From Mycolicibacter senuensis (lineage in GTDB: Bacteria; Actinomycetota; Actinomycetes; Mycobacteriales; Mycobacteriaceae): a DNA stretch of 64,000 nucleotides. Made by a program: the position numbers and the translations under genes. Of the stretch, positions 24,077 to 32,290 are shown piece by piece. Numbering within the stretch: position 1 is the first letter of the stretch; every line of letters starts with the position of its first letter. Below the pieces are notes generated by a model. It worked only from the letters and a program-made list of their open reading frames with translations. It was not told the DNA's origin and did no database searches. The stretch lies in NCBI RefSeq assembly GCF_002101885.1, contig NZ_LQPS01000043.1, positions 434,001 to 498,000 on the forward strand, given 5' to 3'.

Positions 24077-24173
24077 ATCGGCCTCCGAGTGGATCGGGGC
24101 GACGCCCCGGCAGCGCCGCCGGTCCCTTCCACCATGCTCCGGCGACGGCGCGAGGACAACCCCTATCCGGCCC

Positions 24174-24839
24174 CTATTCGGCGCGTTCTTGAACGGGACC
24201 GGACTGGAGGCGATGCTGCGCTTCGAGTTCGGCGATGTGAGCGCCGATGCGTCCCCGCAGCGCGAGAGTGCCGATGACACCGGCGAGCACCGCGAGCAGC
24301 AGCGCGACCCAGGAGAACCGGGACAACCAGTGTTCGGCGGCCACCCCCGCGTAGTAGACGAGGGCGGTGGTGCCGCCGGCCCAGCAGATAGCACCGGTCA
24401 CATTGGCGACGAGGAAGTGCGAATAGCGCATCTTCAACGCCCCGGCCAGTGGCCCGGCCAGGATGCGCAGCAGCGCGACGAACCGCCCGAAGAACACCGC
24501 GCTGGTGCCCCAGCGGGCGAACAGATGTTCGGCGTAGGCGATGTGACCGGGACCGAAATGGTTCGGAAACCGCCGGCCCAGTCGATCGAAGAGTGGCATG
24601 CCGAAGCGCCGACCGATCGAATATCCGATCGAGTCGCCGATCACCGCGCCGGTTATCGCCGCCGCCGCGACACCGGCGGGGTCGATCGCCAACTCGGGGC
24701 GTGAGGACAGCAGCGCGGCGCCGACCAACATGACTTCGCCCGGCAACGGGATACCCAGGCTCTCGAGGCCGATCACCCCGCCGACGAGCAGGTAGACCAG
24801 CACGGGCGGGATCGACTGCAGCAGGGCGTCCACCGACAT
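24174..24839 (-). CDS. dedA: DedA family membrane protein
   Basis: Encodes 221 residues with about five hydrophobic segments. The DedA signature is clear: GVIGLESLGIPLPGEVMLVG (about 21-40) and FGRFVALLRILAGPLAG (about 118-135). DedA/SNARE-associated proteins act as phospholipid or undecaprenyl-phosphate flippases in other bacteria. It resembles Rv2637. It is divergent from fadD and about 100 bp upstream of the ABM-like gene. Confidence 0.88.
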   Translation of the reverse strand: MSVDALLQSIPPVLVYLLVGGVIGLESLGIPLPGEVMLVGAALLSSRPELAIDPAGVAAAAITGAVIGDSIGYSIGRRFGMPLFDRLGRRFPNHFGPGHIAYAEHLFARWGTSAVFFGRFVALLRILAGPLAGALKMRYSHFLVANVTGAICWAGGTTALVYYAGVAAEHWLSRFSWVALLLAVLAGVIGTLALRGRIGAHIAELEAQHRLQSGPVQERAE

Positions 24840-24956
24840 GCGGCAAGCATGCCTGACGTTGTCGCGATGCGCCCGCCGGAGACCGTCACCGGCCGAATAT
24901 GAGTCACCTAGTAGCGTTATCCACCGCGCAGGCCGGTGGTCGATCAAGGAGCGGCA

Positions 24957-26621
24957 GTGGAATTCAATCTCGCCCAGGTTTTCTCGGCGGTGGCGGCGGC
25001 CGTCCCGGATCGCGACTGCGTGGTGTTCGGCGACCGGAGGCTGACCTACGCGCAGATCGAGGACCGGGCGCGCCGGCTGGCACGGGCACTGCACGAGCGC
25101 GGCCTGGGAGTGCGCCGCGAGCGCCCCGAACTGACCGCCCACGAATCCGGGCAGAGTCATCTGGCGCTGTACCTGGCCAACGGCAACGAATACCTGGAGG
25201 GCATGCTCGGGGCCTACAACGCCCGGGTCGCGCCGTTCAACGTCAACTACCGCTACGTGGCCGACGAACTGGTCTACGTGCTGACCGACGCCGCCACCGA
25301 GGCGGTCATGTACCACGCCCGGTACGCCCCGACGCTGGCCGACGCACTGGCGCGGGCCCGTGACCGGCTGCCGCAGCTGACGCTCATCCATGTCGACGAC
25401 GATTCCGGCAATGCGCCGCTGCCCGGCGCGGTGCGCTACGAGGAGTTGCTGGCCGCCACCTCCGCCGAGCCGTTGGGCCTGGCGCTGTCCCCGGACGACC
25501 TCTACCTGCTCTACACCGGTGGCACCACCGGCATGCCCAAGGGGGTGTTGTGGCGACAGCACGACATCTTCATCAACGCGATGGGCGGCCGGGAGTTCGG
25601 CACCGGCACCGTGCCCACCAGCCTGGCCGAGATCGTCGACCGCACCCGGGCCGGAGGCCCCGGCTCGATGACGGTGGCGCCGCTGATGCACGGCGCCGCC
25701 CAATGGGCGGCGTTCATCACGCTGCTCGGCGGCCGGCCGTTCGTCATGGCGGCGACCACCGACCGGTTCGACCCGGTGGCGACCTGGGAGGTGGTCGCAA
25801 GAGAGCGGGTCATCTCGCTGTCGATCGTCGGTGATGCCTTCGCGCGGCCGCTTGCCGACGCGCTGGAAGCCGGTGGCCCCGAGCTGGCCGACGCACTGTC
25901 CGGACTGTTGGTGCTGGCCAGCGGTGGCGCACCGCTGACCGTTCCGATCAAGCAACGGATCTTGGAGCTGCTGCCGCAGCTGTCGATCCTGGATGCCGGC
26001 GGATCGTCGGAGACCGGCGCGCAGATGGGCCAGACCACCAGCCGCGGGCAGGCCTCCACCGGCCGGTTCACCCCGAACCCGGGCGCGGTCGTGGTCAGCG
26101 AGGACATGACACGCATTCTGACGCCCGGCGACGACGAGATCGGCTGGCTGGCGCAGCAGGGCTATGTGCCGCTGGGGTATCTGGGCGACCCGGAGAAGAG
26201 CGCGCGCACCTTCCCGATCATCGAAGGCATCCGGCAGTCGGTCCCCGGTGACCGGGCACGCTGGCATGCCGACGGCGGCATCGAGTTGCTCGGCCGTGAC
26301 TCGGTGACGATCAACTCCGGTGGCGAGAAGATCTTCGTCGAGGAGGTCGAAGCCGCCGTGTCCCGGCACCCCGCCGTCTACGACGTCGTGGTGGTGGGGC
26401 GGCCCAGTCAACGGTGGGGCCACGAGGTCGTCGCCGTGGTGCAGCTGGCGGCGGGAGCCGACGCCGAGGTCGACGACATCGTCGCCGAGGCGGCCCGCCA
26501 CATCGCGCGCTACAAGCTGCCCAAGGACGTGGTGTTCTGCGAGCGGGTGCAGCGTTCGCCGTCGGGCAAGGCCGACTACCGCTGGGCCAAGGCGCAGGCC
26601 GGCGGGGCGGCGCCTGCCTAG
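24957..26621 (+). CDS. Acyl-CoA synthetase (FadD)
   Basis: Encodes 554 residues of the ANL adenylating superfamily. The P-loop LLYTGGTTGMPKG is near residue 185, A5-like GGSSETGAQMG near 348, the hinge region LGRDSVTINSGGEK near 445, and the C-terminal lysine in SGKADYRWAK near 545. It activates a carboxylic acid to acyl-AMP, then acyl-CoA. It most resembles FadD19/FadD17-type mycobacterial enzymes, some of which act on sterol side chains; this substrate is unknown. The GTG at 24957 has AGGAG 5 nt upstream. It overlaps the convergent crotonase gene by 4 bp. Confidence 0.88.
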   Translation: MEFNLAQVFSAVAAAVPDRDCVVFGDRRLTYAQIEDRARRLARALHERGLGVRRERPELTAHESGQSHLALYLANGNEYLEGMLGAYNARVAPFNVNYRYVADELVYVLTDAATEAVMYHARYAPTLADALARARDRLPQLTLIHVDDDSGNAPLPGAVRYEELLAATSAEPLGLALSPDDLYLLYTGGTTGMPKGVLWRQHDIFINAMGGREFGTGTVPTSLAEIVDRTRAGGPGSMTVAPLMHGAAQWAAFITLLGGRPFVMAATTDRFDPVATWEVVARERVISLSIVGDAFARPLADALEAGGPELADALSGLLVLASGGAPLTVPIKQRILELLPQLSILDAGGSSETGAQMGQTTSRGQASTGRFTPNPGAVVVSEDMTRILTPGDDEIGWLAQQGYVPLGYLGDPEKSARTFPIIEGIRQSVPGDRARWHADGGIELLGRDSVTINSGGEKIFVEEVEAAVSRHPAVYDVVVVGRPSQRWGHEVVAVVQLAAGADAEVDDIVAEAARHIARYKLPKDVVFCERVQRSPSGKADYRWAKAQAGGAAPA

Positions 26622-27409
26622 CTGAACCGGGGCTTGCGCTTCTCCCGGATGGCGGCCAGCCCCTCGTGCACATCCGGGCCGGAGAACCCGAGGAACTCCA
26701 ATCCCAGCGCGGTCTCGAAGGCCGGCGCGAACTGCCGGTACCAGTAGTTGAGGCTGTGCTTGGTGAAGCGCAGCGCGTCCTGGGCGCCGTGCGCCAGATC
26801 GTCGGCGATGCGGGTCGCGGTGGCCAGCACCTCGTCGTCGTCGACGCACTTGGAGACCAACCCGATGCGTTCGGCCTCCTCGCCGTGCAGCGTCTCGCAG
26901 GTCAACAGGTAGTACTTGGCCTTGGCCATGCCGACCAGCAGCGGCCAGCAGATCGCGGCGTGATCGCCGGCGGCCACCCCGAGCTTGGTGTGGCCGTCGA
27001 TCAGCCGGGCGGTGCGCCCGGCCACCGAGATGTCCGACAACAGCGCCACCACCAGCCCGGCGCCGACGGCGGGGCCGCTGATCGCCGAGATCACCGGCTT
27101 GGAGAAGTTGACCATGTTCAGCACCAGGTCGCGGGCCTCGCGCAGCACCTGCATCCGCCCGGGGTAGTCGCCGATGGTCTTCTCGATCAGCTCGAAGCTG
27201 CCGCCGGCGGAGAATGCTTTGCCCTCGCCGCGGACCAGCACCGCGCGCACCGCGTCGTCGCGGTCGATGACCGGCCACACGTCGGCCAGATCCTGGTGCA
27301 TCTGCGGGCCCACCGAGTTGAGCCCCGGTGCGTCCAGCACCAGCTGCAGCACACCGTTGTCACCGGTCTCGAGTCGAAGCGTGGGGAAGTCGCGGTACCT
27401 GTCAGCCAT
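26618..27409 (-). CDS. Crotonase-family protein (enoyl-CoA hydratase-like)
   Basis: Encodes 263 residues. The oxyanion-hole segments EGKAFSAGG (about 62) and SGPAVGAGLVVALLSD (about 112) mark the fold. The two glutamates of classical hydratase (GCELAM and QPEILLG in rat ECH) align here with valine and histidine. The segment GVAAGDHAAICWPLLVG offers an aspartate instead. It may catalyse a different crotonase reaction. Convergent with fadD and perhaps part of the same acyl-CoA degradation route, though no operon links them. Confidence 0.82.
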   Translation of the reverse strand: MADRYRDFPTLRLETGDNGVLQLVLDAPGLNSVGPQMHQDLADVWPVIDRDDAVRAVLVRGEGKAFSAGGSFELIEKTIGDYPGRMQVLREARDLVLNMVNFSKPVISAISGPAVGAGLVVALLSDISVAGRTARLIDGHTKLGVAAGDHAAICWPLLVGMAKAKYYLLTCETLHGEEAERIGLVSKCVDDDEVLATATRIADDLAHGAQDALRFTKHSLNYWYRQFAPAFETALGLEFLGFSGPDVHEGLAAIREKRKPRFS

Positions 27410-27456
27410 CAGTCGTTTCTACCCGACCTGCACCGCGGCGGTCCAGCAACGGCGGC

Positions 27457-28056
27457 TCAGCCTGCCGCCATCAGGTTCAAGAACTGCCGCTTCTGGTGAA
27501 TCGTCAAGTAGCGCAATCCTTCCGGGCCGGCGACGAATCGGCGGCGGGACCGTTTGGGCATCCACAGAAGGGCTCCGGCGGCCAGCTCGATCGTGCCCAA
27601 CTCGGTGGTGAGCGCTCCGCTGCCGGACAACACGTGAATCAAGGCGTCGATCTCCGGGCCGACGTGCATGCCGGTGTCCTGGCCGGCCGACAGGCTGGTG
27701 ACGTCGGCGTCGATCTCGCGGCTGGCCACCTCCAGCTTCCAGACCACCCCGGCCGGGTCGGCTTCGGCCCCGTCGCCGGTGGTCGTGGTGTCGGTCAGGA
27801 TCCAGGGCACCGCGGTCGAGGAGAGCCGGGAGATCCGGGTCCGCCACAGCGCGCCGCGTTCGGCGCCTTTTTCCAGGTACTCCCAGCCGTAGCTGCCGGG
27901 GTGTTCGCGTTCGAACTCGAGGCGTAAGGGCTCCGGCTCGTGGTCGTTGAGCAGCACAAACGACTCGCCGGCCGGCAGCTCGGCGAACGTCGCGAAGATG
28001 GTCTTGTGCTTCTCGGATCTGGGTAGCACCCGGGCGTCGAGTTCGGCCTCCGACAT
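27457..28056 (-). CDS. DUF2249-cupin fusion protein
   Basis: Encodes 199 residues. Residues about 4-75 are a DUF2249 domain (LDARVLPRSEKHKTIFATF, LLNDHEPEPLRLEFE). Residues about 95-199 are a cupin with GMHVGPEIDALIHVLSGSG; few metal-ligand histidines are visible. DUF2249 proteins often occur near nitrogen-oxide and denitrification genes. AGAAGGGAGA lies 5 nt before the ATG. It is divergent from the ferredoxin gene, with a palindromic operator in the 51-bp gap. Confidence 0.78.
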   Translation of the reverse strand: MSEAELDARVLPRSEKHKTIFATFAELPAGESFVLLNDHEPEPLRLEFEREHPGSYGWEYLEKGAERGALWRTRISRLSSTAVPWILTDTTTTGDGAEADPAGVVWKLEVASREIDADVTSLSAGQDTGMHVGPEIDALIHVLSGSGALTTELGTIELAAGALLWMPKRSRRRFVAGPEGLRYLTIHQKRQFLNLMAAG

Positions 28057-28071
28057 TTGGGTCTCCCTTCT

Positions 28072-28099
28072 AGTTTCTACAAAATCCCTTGTGTAAACT
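28072..28099. promoter_or_regulatory. Inverted-repeat operator between DUF2249-cupin and fdxA
   Basis: AGTTT-N2-ACAA, six bases, then TTGT-N2-AAACT form a 28-bp inverted repeat (nine complementary positions per arm). The right arm contains TAAACT (28094-28099), a good -10 for the ferredoxin gene 8 nt before its ATG. A repressor bound here would cover the start of both divergent genes. Confidence 0.6.
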
Positions 28100-28107
28100 C
28101 TACGCCC

Positions 28108-28452
28108 ATGGCATATGTGATCGGGAAGCCGTGCGTTGACGTGATGGACCGGGCCTGCGTGGAGGAGTGCCCCGTCGACTGCATCTACGAAGGCGGGCGA
28201 GCCCTCTACATCCATCCTGACGAATGCGTGGATTGTGGTGCCTGCGAACCGGTTTGCCCGGTCGAGGCCATCTACTACGAGGATGACCTTCCGGAAGAGT
28301 TGCAGCCGCACCTGGCCGACAACGCGGAGTTCTTCACCGAGGCCCTGCCCGGCCGGGACGAGGCGCTCGGCTCGCCCGGTGGCGCCGCCAAGATCGGACC
28401 GCTCGGCATCGACACCCCGCTAGTGGCCAGCTTCCCTCCCCAGGGGGAGTGA
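28108..28452 (+). CDS. fdxA: 7Fe ferredoxin (FdxA/FdxC type)
   Basis: Encodes 114 residues. Cysteines 9, 17 and 50 fit a [3Fe-4S] cluster and 21, 40, 43 and 46 a [4Fe-4S] cluster (CVEECPVDC, CVDCGACEPVCP). The C terminus (GSPGGAAKIGPLGIDTPLVA) matches M. tuberculosis FdxA (Rv2007c), which is the same length. It carries electrons at low potential, for example to cytochromes P450. The stop overlaps the GTG of the next regulator gene by 4 bp, so both are coupled. Confidence 0.93.
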   Translation: MAYVIGKPCVDVMDRACVEECPVDCIYEGGRALYIHPDECVDCGACEPVCPVEAIYYEDDLPEELQPHLADNAEFFTEALPGRDEALGSPGGAAKIGPLGIDTPLVASFPPQGE

Positions 28453-29204
28453 GCGACATCGCCAAACCGCCTGGGCCGCCTGGAGGACGTCGCCTCGACG
28501 TGCTTCGGCTGGTGCAGGCCGCGGACGAGCCGCTGAGCATCGTCCAGATCGCCGACGAGTTGGGGGTGCATCCCAACACCGTGCGTTTCCATCTGGACAC
28601 CCTGGTGGAGGAAGGCCGCGTCGAGCACACCGAGCCCGACCACAAGGGCCGGGGCCGTCCGGCGCTGATGTTCCGGGCGATCCGGCAGATGGACCGTGGT
28701 GGCACCCGCCGATTCCGGCTGCTGGCAGAGATCCTCACCATCGGCCTGGCCGCCGACTCCGACCCCAGCGGCAAAGCCCTGGCGGCCGGCCGGGCGTGGG
28801 GACAGCGGTTGCGGCCGCTGAACCGCCCGGCCGATCCCGTCGGCGCCGACGAGTCGACCGACCAGCTCGTCGACATGCTCGACGAGTTGGGTTTCCAGCC
28901 CGAGCAGCTCGAACCCGACGATGCCGGTGAGACGCAGCTCGGGTTGCGGCACTGCCCGTTCCTGGAACTCGCCGAGACCTCCACCGACGTGGTCTGTCCG
29001 ATCCATCTGGGCCTGATGCAAGGCGCGCTGGAAGCCTGGGACGCACCGGTGACCGTTGATCGTCTCGACTCGTTCGCTCAGCCGGATCTGTGTGTGGCGC
29101 ACTTGAAGTCGATGGAACTCGATGAGCGCGAGCCGGCCCCGAACGGGGCCCTGGTCGAGCCGTCGCCCGCGGCTCCGGTGCGAGTGGAAGGGCCCACCGG
29201 GTGA
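28449..29204 (+). CDS. HTH regulator with C-terminal cysteine motif (SufR-like)
   Basis: Encodes 251 residues. A winged HTH spans about 18-75 (LSIVQIADELGVHPNTVRFH). The C-terminal domain has C169-x13-C183-x31-C215 in RHCPFLELAETSTDVVC. The layout resembles SufR and DeoR/ArsR-type regulators that hold an Fe-S cluster or metal. It resembles Rv2621c. It is coupled to the ferredoxin gene, and the palindrome at 28072-28099 is its likely operator. It shares the CPFxxLA-C motif with the regulator at 30973. Confidence 0.8.
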   Translation: MSDIAKPPGPPGGRRLDVLRLVQAADEPLSIVQIADELGVHPNTVRFHLDTLVEEGRVEHTEPDHKGRGRPALMFRAIRQMDRGGTRRFRLLAEILTIGLAADSDPSGKALAAGRAWGQRLRPLNRPADPVGADESTDQLVDMLDELGFQPEQLEPDDAGETQLGLRHCPFLELAETSTDVVCPIHLGLMQGALEAWDAPVTVDRLDSFAQPDLCVAHLKSMELDEREPAPNGALVEPSPAAPVRVEGPTG

Positions 29205-29626
29205 GCATTGCCGCCGCCGTTGCGATCGCCGCGACATTTCTCTGGCTGGGCATGGTGATGGCGATCTCGTTCATGGAGGCGCCGCTGAAGTTCCGGGCCC
29301 CCAACGCGACGATCCCGGTCTGTCTGGGTATCGGCCGCTTGGTCTTTCGGGCCCTCAATTCAGTGGAGCTCATCCTGGCGGCCGCCATCGCGGCGTCATT
29401 CGTCTCCGAGCGGCCGACCGGTCCCGTCGTGGTGACGTTCGCGGTCGCGGTGACGATGCTGGTCGCTCAGCTGCTGATGGTGCGGCCGGGGCTGAGCCGT
29501 CGCGCCGATCAGGTGCTTGCCGGGCTGGATGCGCCCCGCTCCCGCGCGCACTACGCCTACATCGTCCTGGAGTTGATCAAGGTCGCCGCGCTGGTGCCGC
29601 TCGGCATCCTGTTGCTGGCCCGCTGA
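29201..29626 (+). CDS. Four-helix membrane protein (Rv2620c-like)
   Basis: Encodes 141 residues with four predicted membrane helices and the conserved MEAPLKFRAP segment after helix 1. The GTG start overlaps the regulator stop by 4 bp. It belongs to a small actinobacterial membrane family without assigned function. Co-expression with the Cys-motif regulator and ferredoxin points to a redox or metal-related role, by inference. Confidence 0.75.
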   Translation: MSIAAAVAIAATFLWLGMVMAISFMEAPLKFRAPNATIPVCLGIGRLVFRALNSVELILAAAIAASFVSERPTGPVVVTFAVAVTMLVAQLLMVRPGLSRRADQVLAGLDAPRSRAHYAYIVLELIKVAALVPLGILLLAR

Positions 29627-29675
29627 ACTGTTTGAACCGAACACCTGTCCACCCGCCTAGCAGTAAGGATTACCG

Positions 29676-30014
29676 ATGGAATCGACTTCGCTGACCACGT
29701 TGGCCGACGAGAAGCTGGCCGAAGCCCGGCAGCACCACAGCGGGCGCTCGGCTCACACCGTCTACGGCGGCTCGGTGCACCACCTGCGTCAGACGCTGGT
29801 GGCACTGCGGGCCGGTGAGGCGCTGGCCGAACACGACAGCCCGGGGGAGTCCACCCTGCAGGTGCTGCGCGGCCGGGTGCGGCTGACCGCCGGTGACGAC
29901 GCCTGGGAGGGCTCGGCCGGGGAGTTCGTGGTGCTGCCCCGCACCCGCCACGCGCTGGAGGCGCCCGAGGACTCGGTGGTGCTGCTGACCGTCGCCAAGA
30001 GCGCCTCGCACTGA
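29676..30014 (+). CDS. Small cupin protein (Rv2619c-like)
   Basis: Encodes 112 residues, a single cupin barrel: LAEHDSPGESTLQVLRGRVRL (motif 1, about 49-70) and GEFVVLPRTRHALEAPEDS (motif 2, about 84-102). His, Glu and a second His are positioned for a metal. It probably senses or stores a small molecule or metal. It follows the membrane gene by 49 bp and is probably in the same operon. AAGGAT precedes the ATG. Confidence 0.75.
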   Translation: MESTSLTTLADEKLAEARQHHSGRSAHTVYGGSVHHLRQTLVALRAGEALAEHDSPGESTLQVLRGRVRLTAGDDAWEGSAGEFVVLPRTRHALEAPEDSVVLLTVAKSASH

Positions 30015-30016
30015 GC

Positions 30017-30976
30017 GTGTCCGCGCCGCCGCTCGGCACACCCTGGTCGCTAGGGGCGGGGCTGCGGGTGCCCATCGTCAACGCGCCGATGGGAGGGGTG
30101 GCCGGCGGACGGCTGGCCGCTGCGGTCAGCGCCGCCGGCGGGCTGGGCATGATCGGGATGGGCAGCACCGCCACCGCGGCGTCACTGGCCACCGAGCTGG
30201 CCCGGGCCGGGCCGGCGAGGTTCGGGATCGGCTTGGTGGACTGGGTGATCCGCGACCAACCGGACCTGCTCGATGCCGCGCTGGCCGCCCGCCCCGCGCT
30301 GCTCTCGGTCAGCTTCGGCACCGACCTGCGCTGGGTTGAGCGCGCCCACGCGGCCGGAATCCGCACCGCCACCCAGGTCTACGACGCCGAGACCGCCCGG
30401 CGCGCCCAAGATGCCGGGCTGGACGTCCTGGTGGCCCGCGGCGCCGAGGGCGGTGGACACGGGGAGATCAGGCTCGCCACGCTGCCGCTGCTGGACGTCG
30501 TCCTGGACGCCGTGACGGTACCGGTGTTGGCGGCCGGGGGGATCGCCTCGCCGCGCAGCCTGGCCGCGGTGCTGGCCGCCGGAGCCGCCGGGGCCTGGCT
30601 GGGAACCTGCCTGTCGGCCTGTCCTGAGGCGCTGACCGGCGACGCGGCCCGGCGCGCCTTGATGGCGGCGGCCGGCACCGACACCGTGATCACCCGGGTG
30701 TTCGACGTCGGCCAGCGGTTGGACTGGCCGGCGCAATTCCCGTCCAGGGTGCTGCGCAACGCGTTCACCGGCCGCTGGGCGGGCCGGGAGGCAACGCTGG
30801 CCGGTGATGAGGGTGCGGCCGCGGAACTGGCGGCCGGTATCGCCGCCGAAGACCAGCGGATCGCTCCGGTCGACGCCGGTCAGGGCGTGGGACTGCTCAG
30901 CGAGAGCCGTCCGGTGGCGGTGGTCGTCGATGAGCTGTGCGCCGGGGCGCAACGCCTGTTGGCCCGCTGGGGCTAA
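30017..30976 (+). CDS. Nitronate monooxygenase-like flavoprotein
   Basis: Encodes 319 residues, a TIM barrel of the NMO/2-nitropropane dioxygenase family: VPIVNAPMGGVAGGRLAAAVSAAGGLG (in part) at about 18, GAEGGGHG near 152, and PVLAAGGIASPRSLAAVLAAG near 175-195, which binds FMN. It oxidises alkyl nitronates such as propionate-3-nitronate in known members. It begins 2 bp after the cupin stop and overlaps the convergent regulator by 4 bp. I do not recall an NMO gene at this place in M. tuberculosis. Confidence 0.85.
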   Translation: MSAPPLGTPWSLGAGLRVPIVNAPMGGVAGGRLAAAVSAAGGLGMIGMGSTATAASLATELARAGPARFGIGLVDWVIRDQPDLLDAALAARPALLSVSFGTDLRWVERAHAAGIRTATQVYDAETARRAQDAGLDVLVARGAEGGGHGEIRLATLPLLDVVLDAVTVPVLAAGGIASPRSLAAVLAAGAAGAWLGTCLSACPEALTGDAARRALMAAAGTDTVITRVFDVGQRLDWPAQFPSRVLRNAFTGRWAGREATLAGDEGAAAELAAGIAAEDQRIAPVDAGQGVGLLSESRPVAVVVDELCAGAQRLLARWG

Positions 30977-31686
30977 CCGGGGGCGGGACGCCCACCGGCG
31001 GTCAGCACCACGCAGCACCGAGACGGATCGGGCGCCAGACGGGCCCGCGGGCAGTACGGCATCAGCGCATCGGTGACGCCGCTGATCAACGCGAGATTCA
31101 TGGTGCAGGCCAGTTCTGTCTGGGACTGGGCCAGTCCGTGAAACGGGCAGTTGGCCAAATACACTTCGCCGCCGCCGTCGTCACGCGGCTCGTAGCCGTG
31201 TTCGGTGAGCACATCGGTGGCCAACTCGAGGGCGGCCGCGGCGTCGGTCGGTGGCCGCTCCGCTGTGGCAGCCTTACCGAGTTCACGGCCGTAATCGCGG
31301 GCCAGTCGGTCGAGCGCCTGGATTGCCGGTGTGCCGGTACGGGCGGATTCGGCGATCGCATCGGCCATCAACCGGCCCGCCAGTTCATATTCCCGCGGCG
31401 GCAGGCTCACTGCGATCTCGCTCGGGGAGCGCCGGTAGCGCTTCGACGGGCGGCCGGCGCCGGGACCTGAGCGACCGGTCAACCGGGCGTAGTCGCTCAC
31501 CAGCAGGCCGTCCGCTTCCAGCCGGTCCAGATGGAACTTTGCCTGATGGCGGGCAATCCCGGTAGCAGCGGCAGCCTCGTCACGGCTGACCGGGGCGGCT
31601 TGAGAGGCGACGAATCGATACAGCTCGCGACGAACCGGATCGGCGAGCGCACCGATCCCGGTCATGTTGCGGTCCAGGTTGGCCAT
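30973..31686 (-). CDS. HTH regulator with Cys-rich C terminus (Rv2618-like)
   Basis: Encodes 237 residues. A winged HTH lies at about 17-62 (PVSRDEAAAATGIARHQAKF). The C-terminal part has C180-x13-C194-x17-C212-x11-CC in ANCPFHGLAQSQTELAC and beyond. The CPFxxLA-x-C spacing is the same as in the regulator at 28449, so they are paralogues. A bound Fe-S cluster or metal is likely. The ATG at 31686 fits homologue length; a later ATG exists at 31665. It is divergent from doxX across a palindrome. Confidence 0.78.
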   Translation of the reverse strand: MANLDRNMTGIGALADPVRRELYRFVASQAAPVSRDEAAAATGIARHQAKFHLDRLEADGLLVSDYARLTGRSGPGAGRPSKRYRRSPSEIAVSLPPREYELAGRLMADAIAESARTGTPAIQALDRLARDYGRELGKAATAERPPTDAAAALELATDVLTEHGYEPRDDGGGEVYLANCPFHGLAQSQTELACTMNLALISGVTDALMPYCPRARLAPDPSRCCVVLTAGGRPAPG

Positions 31687-31715
31687 CGGCAGCAGATTTC
31701 TATCAGGGAAAATTC

Positions 31716-31744
31716 TTGACGTTAGATTCAAGTAGTTCTAACGT
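31716..31744 (+). promoter_or_regulatory. doxX promoter inside an ACGTTAGA-N10-TCTAACGT operator
   Basis: -35 TTGACG (31716-31721) and -10 TAACGT (31739-31744) are 17 bp apart. A perfect 8-bp inverted repeat (31719-31726 and 31737-31744, 10-bp spacer) overlaps both boxes. The divergent regulator at 30973-31686 is the obvious candidate ligand. The surrounding DNA is unusually AT-rich. Confidence 0.75.
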
Positions 31745-31780
31745 ACAAAATGTTAATATTTAGAAGCGAGGAGGATGTTC

Positions 31781-32233
31781 ATGAGTACCACCAATCTGGG
31801 CTCACCTGCCCTTTCGGAGCGGTTGAAGGATCCGTTGTTCGAGGCGTACTTTCTGCTGCGATCGTTGTTCACGGTGGCCCCGATCCTGTTCGGTCTGGAC
31901 AAGTTCTTCAATCTGCTGACGCACGTCCCCGGAGGCGCGGGCCCGAGCCACTGGGACAAGTACCTTGCCGGCTGGATCAATGACATCCTGCCAGGCAACG
32001 GCGACCAAGCCATGTATCTGATCGGCGTCATCGAGATCGTCGCCGGTGTCCTGGTCGCGGTCGCGCCGCGGATCGGCGCCTGGGTGGTGGCCGCGTGGCT
32101 CGCCGGCATCATCGTCGACCTGCTCACCTTGTCCGGCTATTACGACGTCGCGCTGCGGGACTTCGGTCTGCTGGTCTCCGCGGTGGTACTGGCACGGCTG
32201 GCCCAGGCCGTGCATGTCCGCCGTGTGACCTGA
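31781..32233 (+). CDS. DoxX-like membrane protein (Rv2617c-like)
   Basis: Encodes 150 residues with four membrane helices (LRSLFTVAPILFGLDKFFNLL about 27-47, then three more). This fits the DoxX/DUF4149-like quinone- or redox-associated family. I prefer the ATG at 31781 because AGGAGG lies 6 nt upstream; the ATG at 31775 abuts it. It is divergent from the Cys-motif regulator and shares its operator region, so it is probably a regulated target. Confidence 0.78.
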   Translation: MSTTNLGSPALSERLKDPLFEAYFLLRSLFTVAPILFGLDKFFNLLTHVPGGAGPSHWDKYLAGWINDILPGNGDQAMYLIGVIEIVAGVLVAVAPRIGAWVVAAWLAGIIVDLLTLSGYYDVALRDFGLLVSAVVLARLAQAVHVRRVT

Positions 32234-32290
32234 CGCCGCCACCGTCCAGTTCGCGGCCGCGCCACGGCCGGTCAGCGTTAGCGGTTGAGT

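Noticed and set aside
24174..27278. A 1034-codon leftward frame covering crotonase, fadD antisense and DedA
   Set aside because: It joins the real DedA frame to antisense sequence; DedA itself begins at 24839 with a proper N terminus.
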